From the NCBI GenBank assembly GCA_013397935.1, contig VZRN01000216.1:1824585-1888584 (forward strand): 64,000 bases of DNA, given 5' to 3'. How positions within the stretch are numbered: the first letter of the stretch is position 1; each line of letters opens with the position of its first letter. Under the pieces are notes generated by a model. It ran no database searches and was not told where the DNA came from. It saw nothing but the letters and a program-made list of their open reading frames with translations. Both the position numbers and the translations under genes were made by a program. Source of the stretch: Dasyornis broadbenti. Its lineage: Eukaryota > Chordata > Aves > Passeriformes > Dasyornithidae. This document shows, in pieces, positions 59,301 to 64,000 of the stretch.

Positions 59301-60454
59301 AAGAAACTGAATGTCAAAGTGCACTGCAATGTATAACAAAATATTCTTTAATCTCCCAGTGGCAAGGGAAAACAAGAGGAAAAGGAAGTGGGGAAGAAAA
59401 AAAGGAAAAAAATTGAGAGAACTAGATCTCATTAACTGAGATCTAGCTTACCATATAGCAGCACCCACATGGTATGTTTTTTGCTAATCCTTGAGAACTA
59501 CTCGTGATTTGAAAATGCCACTCTCAGAAATTAGCTCTACCTGTCTCTTTTAAAAGGCCTGGCACGAATGCCTTATTACTTTCAACCCTTAAAAACCTCG
59601 AGCCTCAATCTAGTTATGTAGTATAATGCCACTGTATTTACTGCTGTCATTCTCAAAAGAAAAAAATCAAATCAAACATGCAAAAGCCTTTGCAAGCCAA
59701 ACTTCCTTTAAATAACAGATTCAAGAGTATCATGCACTAGGCCTTTACAGTACCACACAAACAATTTCTGCTGCGCTATGTAAGCTTGGCAAGTGTGGTC
59801 CAGCACCGTGTTCACCGAGACCACCCTCCCGAGCACCCAAGTCCCCCGCGTGGCAGCGCTTCCAATCCCATCTCCTCTCACGATAAGCCTGGGAGCGCAG
59901 CTGAGAGAGATCTTCCCCCCATTGCCATCTTTCCAGTAAGTCCAGAAGGAGCAATGACAACCAGAAGGGCAGGCAGAGGGACCAAGCAGCCCCGCCAGGG
60001 CCACCGAGACATCCGTGGCTTGCAGAGGGGAGAGTGCCACGGGTATCTCGGGGTAAACAAGGGTGCTGGCAGAAAATAATTAAGGGGGCAGGGTGAATGC
60101 AGGCCTTAAAATTGCAAGCAAGGCTCAGAATTAGTTACACGTGAACGATGGAAAAGCTAAATAAAAGAAAATTTATAAAAACACAAAGCACTCAAAACCC
60201 ACCACCCCGCTTTGCTGACAGATAAGTCTCCAACTATCCCCGCCCCCACAAGAGAATCTATGGGGGCAAAATCCCCACAAACGGGATCTCGGCTCCCCCA
60301 ATACCGCCACGACAACACACACACCCCCAGCGCGGCCTCCCCCCGCTCCCAACGCAAGCGTTCGGCAACCCCCACCGACCCCCCGCCGTGCCGACCCCTC
60401 CCTTCCTTACCCGCCGCGGTCTCGGTCGCGGCCCCGGTCCCCGAAGCCTCTCAT
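43862..60454 (-). CDS. DDX17: DEAD-box RNA helicase DDX17 (p72), 13 coding exons, C-terminus interrupted by gap
   Basis: ATP-dependent RNA helicase of the nucleus, related to DDX5. The family is known for roles in splicing, microRNA processing and transcriptional co-regulation. The exons listed separately join in frame. From the AUG at 60454 they give an RGG-like start (MRGFGDRGRDRDRGG), the Q motif (110-117), motif I AQTGSGKT (134-141), PTREL (171-175), TPGR (220-223), DEAD (244-247), SAT (275-277), ATDVASRGLD (393-402) and HRIGRTAR (423-430). A glycine run near 475-485 and a Y/G/S/Q-rich tail follow. 627 residues precede a 17-N gap (43880-43896). After the gap the PPSRK stop end appears in a different frame, so the gap size is wrong. 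DDX17 rather than DDX5 is shown by the PKKFGNPGERLRKKKWDL segment, the polyproline-SRK tail and the neighbours. Confidence 0.97.
43880..43896. other. Assembly gap (17 N) inside DDX17 last exon
   Basis: Seventeen undetermined bases flanked by G-rich (minus: C-rich, polyproline-coding) DNA. The gap length is not a multiple of three although the flanking protein must stay in frame, so 17 is not the real size. Confidence 0.95.
44334..45002 (-). other. DDX17: DDX17 intron 12
   Basis: From GTAAAG to ...ccatcgccag. No other exon is supported. The acceptor has a weak pyrimidine tract, so regulated retention is conceivable. Confidence 0.8.
45003..45242 (-). CDS. DDX17: DDX17 coding exon 12 (motif VI and glycine run)
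   Basis: Encodes VEDVKFVINYDYPNSSEDYV, HRIGRTARSTNKGTAYTFF, then NPKLMQLVDHR and eight glycines. Donor GTAAAG. Without splicing the frame would run 16 codons to a stop at 44953. Confidence 0.96.
45243..49453 (-). other. DDX17: DDX17 intron 11 (4.2 kb)
   Basis: AT-rich, with many short homopolymers (for example A-rich 47690-47735). A GC-richer block at about 46380-47560 has open frames on both strands but no recognisable protein and no exon boundaries I can defend. Confidence 0.7.
49454..49513 (-). CDS. DDX17: DDX17 coding exon 11 (motif V)
   Basis: Encodes FRSGKAPILIATDVASRGL. A poly(T) run lies about 70-85 bases downstream in the intron. Donor GTTTGT, a weaker site. Confidence 0.95.
   Translation of the reverse strand, partial: NFVLERLLSSLLPTLHLVG
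49882..49943 (-). CDS. DDX17: DDX17 coding exon 10
   Basis: 20 full codons, WPAMCIHGDKSQPERDWVLN, between split Gly and Glu codons. Acceptor ...gtttggcag, donor GTGAGT. Confidence 0.96.
50400..50510 (-). CDS. DDX17: DDX17 coding exon 9 (motif IV)
   Basis: Encodes LIQLMEEIMAEKENKTIIFV and ETKRRCDDLTRRMRRD, the start of the second RecA-like domain. Donor GTGATT. Confidence 0.96.
50825..50997 (-). CDS. DDX17: DDX17 coding exon 8 (SAT motif)
   Basis: Encodes [20 protein letters not shown] through VDVCMESEKDH, with SAT (motif III), which couples ATP hydrolysis to unwinding. It ends in the split Lys codon, donor GTAAGC. Confidence 0.96.
51086..51246 (-). CDS. DDX17: DDX17 coding exon 7 (TPGR and DEAD)
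   Basis: Encodes VEICIATPGRLIDFLEAGKT, LVLDEADRMLDMGFEPQI and KIVDQIR, with the DEAD box that holds Mg-ATP. The donor reads AAGG followed by GTGTGT. Confidence 0.96.
52821..52962 (-). CDS. DDX17: DDX17 coding exon 6 (motif Ia)
   Basis: Encodes CLVLAPTRELAQQVQQVADD through QIRDLER, with the PTREL motif that contacts RNA. Donor GTAATT, acceptor ...ccttttgcag. Confidence 0.96.
53229..53294 (-). CDS. DDX17: DDX17 coding exon 5
   Basis: 22 codons, YLLPAIVHINHQPYLERGDG then PI. Donor GTAAGT. Acceptor ...ctgttttag. Confidence 0.96.
53886..54019 (-). CDS. DDX17: DDX17 coding exon 4 (Q motif and Walker A)
   Basis: Encodes the Q motif FTEPTPIQ and the ATP-binding motif AQTGSGKT. The acceptor is ...attctgaag before AGTACG, needed to complete the split Gln codon. 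The donor is GTGCGT, a weaker GT site. Confidence 0.96.
54158..54257 (-). CDS. DDX17: DDX17 coding exon 3
   Basis: Encodes YEVEELRRKKEITIRG and CPKPVFAFHQCSFP. Donor GTAAGTA. Acceptor ...catcaatag. Confidence 0.96.
55440..55830 (+). mobile_element. CR1 LINE 3' fragment in DDX17 intron 2
   Basis: Diverged copy of the CR1 3' region: tactgcacctggttttgag, then gagactgggagcgctggat, ccacccagagaggatgtaag, acaaggcactaagcaacctg, and gggttagactagagatgtcc followed by aaggcctctttcagcct. These follow the CR1 order (first-author-type 'cccagagaggttgtgga' and 'ggttggactagatgacc' segments). It is non-coding and in antisense orientation to DDX17. Confidence 0.8.
56194..56344 (-). CDS. DDX17: DDX17 coding exon 2
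   Basis: Encodes FGASRGGPLPPKKFGNPGER on to EHPEVARLTP, the DDX17-specific N-terminal region. Acceptor ...cattcacag, donor GTAAGT. Confidence 0.96.
56345..60410 (-). other. DDX17: DDX17 intron 1 (4.1 kb)
   Basis: From GTAAGG at 60410 to ...cattcacag at 56345. AT-rich and without a supported exon. A perfect 10-base inverted repeat lies at 59422-59446. Confidence 0.8.
59422..59446. repeat. Perfect hairpin, 10-bp arms, 5-base loop
   Basis: CTAGATCTCA, loop TTAAC, then TGAGATCTAG, an exact inverted repeat in DDX17 intron 1. Could fold in RNA or DNA; no known element is implied. Confidence 0.85.
60411..60454 (-). CDS. DDX17: DDX17 coding exon 1 (AUG form)
   Basis: ATG at 60454, then GFGDRGRDRDRG, ending GG before donor GTAAGG. 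The same frame stays open upstream for at least 93 codons, with no in-frame ATG but with an in-frame CTG in good context at 60679. Confidence 0.95.
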
Positions 60455-60679
60455 CGCCCCCGGAGGGGTGGGCGAGAGGCAGCGGAACGCCGGCCGTGGG
60501 GACGGCGAGGGGCTCGGGGTACGGGGAGAGGGTCCAGCCAGGGGCGGCTGCGCCTCGGAGGCCTCGCTTTGCGCCACCTCGCCTCTTTGGTGGGACACAA
60601 AAGGAGAAGAGGTGCTCAGTGGGTCCGAGACCCGCTGGGCGTCAGCGGCCGGAACGGCGGGGCTCTCGGTCGGCTCCAG
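60455..60679 (-). CDS. DDX17: Putative CUG-initiated N-terminal extension of DDX17 (p82-type isoform)
   Basis: The DDX17 frame is open upstream of the AUG. A CTG at 60677-60679 lies 75 codons before the AUG in a strong context (GCC before, G after). Human DDX17 makes a longer p82 form from a CUG 79 codons upstream. The predicted extension is rich in P, S, A and E and is low-complexity (SPRTPSPSPSPRP near its end), as in human. Translation is inferred, not shown. Confidence 0.55.
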
Positions 60680-61038
60680 GGCCCGGGCAGTGTGGAGACA
60701 CCAGCGTCTTCTTCCTCCGCGCTCCCGACACAAAATGGCCGCCGCCGCCCCGGCCCGCTCCGCTTACGTTACGGACGGCGCTGCGCAAACCGCGGCGCTC
60801 CGGAACACCTACGCCTATTCACGGAACCCAGCTACGCACCAAGCGCGCTCGGCGAAACACCGCCCCGTGCAGTAGCAGGAGGGCTACGAAATGTCCATAA
60901 TACCCTTTACTTAGAACCGGTGGCCCGTGTGAGGAAGGCGGAGGGGAGGAGTAACGCTATTCCCCAAAGTCAGCTGCGCAAGGAGCGCGCTCCGTAACCC
61001 CGTCTCCACGGCGGGGAACACCTGGGCTGAGGCGCACG

Positions 61039-61046
61039 TTACGTAA
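61039..61046. promoter_or_regulatory. TTACGTAA palindrome (PAR-bZIP/NFIL3-type site)
   Basis: A perfect 8-base palindrome about 585 bases upstream of the DDX17 AUG within the CpG island. PAR-bZIP factors (DBP, HLF, TEF) and NFIL3 are known to bind this word. Binding here is unproven. Confidence 0.35.
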
Positions 61047-61399
61047 GTGCACGGGGAACGCAAGGTGCGTAACTCAGGCTGGCGTAGGGCGGGAAGAGCC
61101 CGGTGCGCTCGGCGTAACATTCTCATGCGGACCGTGCAGGCCGGGCCGGAGGCTTCCGCTGGTTGCGCTGCGGGTTTGAAGAATAGGGCCCGTCGCCTAC
61201 GCGCCTACGGGCTCCGTTGGGGACGCAATGATGGGACAATGGCGGGGCCATAATGGGACAGTGGTCGGCGGGGCGGGACCTCTGTGGCGGCTCCGGCAGG
61301 CCGAGGTTATTCCCTGTCAGATTAGTAGGGGAATCTTGGTGCGGCGCTGGGGCAGGAGCAGAGTGACAGCGGCCATGATGTTTGCTGTCGTCTGAGCGC

Positions 61400-62630
61400 C
61401 AACAGGCTGGGAGAGAACTCCCCAGATCAGACAGACTCCTCGCTGAAAGACACAAAAATCCATGAGGCGATTACGTGGCACGGGCCATAAATGCTTTTGT
61501 GCTATCATCAAGTCACTGTGTCCTGGCACCAAGGAGCTGTGTCCCATGGATGGTGAGGTTACACCAACCAAACCGAGCCCAGACCCAAACCGTGTTATCA
61601 CTAGCGGCAGTGTTTTCTGGGCTGTCAGGTTATCAAAAACGGGTTCTATTGGCAGAAAGGAAAGCGAGTCCCTTTTACTTTCAGGCCCTTGGATAAAAAT
61701 AACGGCCTAGAACGACACACAAATTACAATTTTAGTTTCACATGCTCTATATATATATATATGTATGTATGTATCACATGTGAGAAAGCAAAAAGCAATC
61801 TTGGTGCTTAAAGTAAAATACTGGAAGAAAGCTGGGTCTTTTTAAGTGAGTGGCAGGGAGTCAAGTGACACTGCACACTCCCACTGACACTGGGTACTTG
61901 GCCCTGGATATGAATGCCTAGTGTGGGAAAGCCTGGCACATGCAAGGGACTGGACATTGCATTAAATGACAATGGCTGATCCATTCCTGGCTCTCTCAGA
62001 TCAGCCATCCTCCTTGCCTTAGACTCTCGAGACTTTTCTCCACTGTGAAAAATAGTGCTTTACCTCAGGAAAAATACCAGCTCTCTGGTAAGAAACCTCT
62101 TAAGGAAGGCAAGCCCAAATTCATCCAAGAGAAGCCTGGCTAAAATGGCTAAAATGTCTTGTCTTGGATGAATTTCTGGTCACTGCTGCCTTTTTACTTG
62201 ATGTTTTCTTACATGTATTTGTTAATCTGTTTTGGCCCCCAATGCCCCGTTCCCCTCTTTATTCCCAGCTTCTGCTTTTGCCCCCTGTGACCTACATCTC
62301 TGGCTGCTTCAGAGCTGTGCCGGTGCTGGCTGGCTCCCTCAGCAAACTGAATCCTAAGTGCCTTTTGCCCAGTGTAGGTGCTGGTGCCAGTCTCTCTCTC
62401 TCCGATCTAGCCACTGAATTTTATTCTTTTTAGTAGTAACAATATTTAATATTATTTAATAATAACGTGTAATATTCTTACTTATACTAGAAGAATGACA
62501 AGTCAATTATATAAAGTTTGTTTCTTTAGAGAACCAGACAAAAGGTTTTAAGGTGTTGAGCTGCACCCAGATTATTTTTCCAATGTATTGAGAATTTAAC
62601 TCAAAGCACCCAAACATAGTCAGACTTCTG
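61400..62630. other. Intergenic DNA between DDX17 and DMC1
   Basis: No supported gene. It contains a TA/TATG microsatellite at about 61748-61774 and an unidentified block at about 62160-62440 that could be an old repeat. The frame at 62164-62433 is not recognisable. Confidence 0.55.
61748..61774. repeat. TA / GTAT microsatellite
   Basis: Runs of TA followed by gtatgtatgtat, 27 bases in all. Confidence 0.85.
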
Positions 62631-63245
62631 TTCTAATTCATAGTCTTTATTTTTAACTTTAATAAGAACAGGCTTAAAACATTCTGTCCAAAAAGTAGAA
62701 AATGCTAAATAAAAACATTATCTAGTCAAGATAAAAATGCTTTAAAATGTATTTTTAAAATTACTTGTTCCTTTACAGTACATGGAAATCCATCAAGTTC
62801 TTGAGCTGTTGTTCCTCCCACTGCCTTTTCCGTCTATATACGTCAATTTTTTAACTGAGTTTATTCCAATTCTGTTCCATTTTACTGTTTAAATTCTACC
62901 ACTTAGACAGTCTCTTTGAAATAAATTAAGAAAGAGTATATTAACTCTTGTCTGAAAGGACAGGTCTGATTTTCACAAAACATAGGAAAAGGATTCTAAG
63001 AACAATTCACAATTGTTGGTTAAATCTTTGTGTGCTGAAATTTTAACTGAAAAAGGAAGACCCTAAATGAATCAAATTCTAGTTCAGTAAAACTGAGCTG
63101 TACAAAGTTCATCCCAGTGTTCTCCCAAAATATCTTAAATGTTCCCAAAAACTACAAATGCAGCCAGGTAATCATTGACCTTGCACAAATCTTCATCCCA
63201 ACTACCCAGCTGTTTTTCAACTGTACTTTTACATGGGTTTTTTAC
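62630..63245 (-). other. DMC1: DMC1 3' UTR
   Basis: From the DMC1 stop (63246-63248) to AATAAA on the minus strand at 62646-62651. AT-rich throughout. Confidence 0.65.
62646..62651 (-). terminator. DMC1: Poly(A) signal AATAAA for DMC1
   Basis: Minus-strand AATAAA 595 bases after the DMC1 stop codon, in an A/T-rich setting. Other signals downstream (further left) could also serve. Confidence 0.55.
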
Positions 63246-63315
63246 CTATTCTTTGGCATCCCCAATCCCTCCAGCGGTTATTGCAAACGTGGCTTCATTT
63301 TCAGGCATCTCAGGG
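63246..63315 (-). CDS. DMC1: DMC1 last coding exon
   Basis: Completes the split Ser codon and encodes PEMPENEATFAITAGGIGDA then KE and TAG (63246-63248). The acceptor is ...tttgtctcccag. Confidence 0.96.
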
Positions 63316-63900
63316 CTGGGAGACAAACAAACAAGAGACTTGTGGGTTTCTCCCTGTTAAATGTAGTCTCCAAAATGTTGTGCATGTCAGCAACCTGGAA
63401 TGCATCAGTGCCTCTGTACCTATGCGCAAACTGTAGAACGTGATCAATATCGTGAAGATCAGAAAACGTGAAATTATTGTGTCAGGAAAACGTAGGAATT
63501 TAACACATCCAGAGTTTTCCTACCAAGGGACCACCAGTCCTGCCAAAGTATTTGATGGTCATCATCAAGAGCTGAGCATCTAGCAGGATTTGTGATGAAA
63601 GATTATGTAATTTAATGTATGCGATATGCAAAACAACTTTAATTAGTTGTTTACTCTGCTAATTAGTTTGCCCTTTCAGATTTTCTCCCAATATACCACC
63701 CAGAAAGTTTCAATACCTTGAAGTTTGTCACCTTAGGGTTGCTCGTAACACAGCTTCCCTCCTGTGAGGGAAGGGTGATTTACCTGTCGTAGATCTTTGC
63801 AATGCGCAGCTCCCCTCTCCCTTTTCTCAAACTGATCCTGGTAGTCGAAGCATGAGCAAGGATGTGGCCCCCAATGGGCTTTTTAGGGTCTGCTTGGAAG
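63246..63900 (-). CDS. DMC1: Meiotic recombination protein DMC1, C-terminal part (two last coding exons)
   Basis: RecA/RAD51-family recombinase that assembles on single-stranded DNA at meiotic breaks and carries out strand exchange between homologues. Only the 3' end of the gene is in the window. The exons 63784-63900 and 63246-63315 encode FQADPKKPIGGHILAHASTT, RISLRKGRGELRIAKIYD, then SPEMPENEATFAITAGGIGD and AKE stop. They include the L2-to-C-terminal region and match DMC1 rather than RAD51 through the PKKPIGGHILAHAS and GGIGDAKE segments. Earlier exons lie beyond position 64000. Confidence 0.96.
63316..63783 (-). other. DMC1: DMC1 last intron
   Basis: 468 bases from GTAAAT to ...gtctcccag. 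Nothing else seen. Confidence 0.9.
63784..63900 (-). CDS. DMC1: DMC1 penultimate coding exon
   Basis: 117 bases encoding FQADPKKPIGGHILAHASTT to IAKIYD. Acceptor ...gctaattcag, donor GTAAAT. Bases 63901-64000 are the preceding intron. Confidence 0.96.
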
Positions 63901-64000
63901 CTGAATTAGCAAGAAAATTGTGGTGATTCACTGTGCAAATTCCAGGGTTTAATACTGTGATTATCTGTCAGGCTGAGGCCTATTCAACTCAGTAATGAAT

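Larger units (their letters stand above)
60200..61400. promoter_or_regulatory. DDX17: CpG-rich DDX17 promoter region
   Basis: Dense CpG and GC from about 60280 to 61360 around the DDX17 first exon, against AT-rich flanks, typical of a housekeeping CpG-island promoter. It holds a perfect TTACGTAA palindrome (61039-61046) and an ATGGCGG word near 61239-61245. No TATA box is seen. Confidence 0.75.

Noticed and set aside
62164..62433. 89-codon frame between DDX17 and DMC1
   Set aside because: Hydrophobic leucine-rich by composition (T-rich DNA); no start context or conservation evidence.

Overview
This is a 64 kb piece of a vertebrate nuclear genome, almost certainly from a bird. Genes are split by GT-AG introns. 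The repeats are CR1 LINE fragments in both orientations and two solo endogenous-retrovirus LTRs of avian type. The gene order KCNJ4 - KDELR3 - DDX17 - DMC1, with strands - + - -, is the order known from human chromosome 22. There are no operons, ribosome binding sites, CRISPR arrays or plasmid/phage features. Species cannot be fixed from the sequence alone; repeat style suggests a neoavian bird.

Layout. 1-300 is GC-rich and CpG-rich, probably the promoter side of the next gene to the left (CSNK1E by synteny, not proven here). 300-14300 holds no gene I can support, but has two CR1 fragments (about 6484-7475 and 12690-13375) and one assembly gap (10361-10388). KCNJ4 (Kir2.3 potassium channel) has its coding exon at 15272-16633 on the minus strand and a 3' UTR down to a poly(A) signal at 14325. 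A solo LTR with inverted ends and a 4-bp target duplication lies at 17008-17464. An intact minus-strand ORF at 20037-21329 encodes a 430-residue acidic, heptad-repeat coiled-coil protein that I do not recognise. It has its own poly(A) signal and is the most novel-looking item here. A second solo LTR lies at 21633-22229. 22.2-35.2 kb is GC-rich non-coding DNA with a candidate TATA promoter and first exon for KCNJ4 near 29.6-29.8 kb.

KDELR3 (ER retention receptor) is complete on the plus strand in five coding exons, 35683-40431. A minus-strand CR1 sits in its last intron. DDX17 (DEAD-box RNA helicase p72) is on the minus strand in thirteen coding exons from 60454 down to 43862. Its 3' UTR meets the KDELR3 3' end tail to tail around 41.19 kb. 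A 17-N gap removes part of the DDX17 C-terminus. The DDX17 promoter is a CpG-rich stretch at about 60.2-61.4 kb. The right end holds the last two coding exons and 3' UTR of DMC1 (meiotic recombinase), minus strand, continuing off the window.

The genes share a conserved neighbourhood rather than a pathway: an inward-rectifier channel, an ER cargo receptor, an RNA helicase/co-regulator and a meiotic strand-exchange protein. I found no clear new multi-gene system. The best leads are the unrecognised coiled-coil gene, an N-terminal extension of KCNJ4 homologous to Kir2.1/Kir2.2, and a conserved-position CUG start for a long DDX17 isoform.
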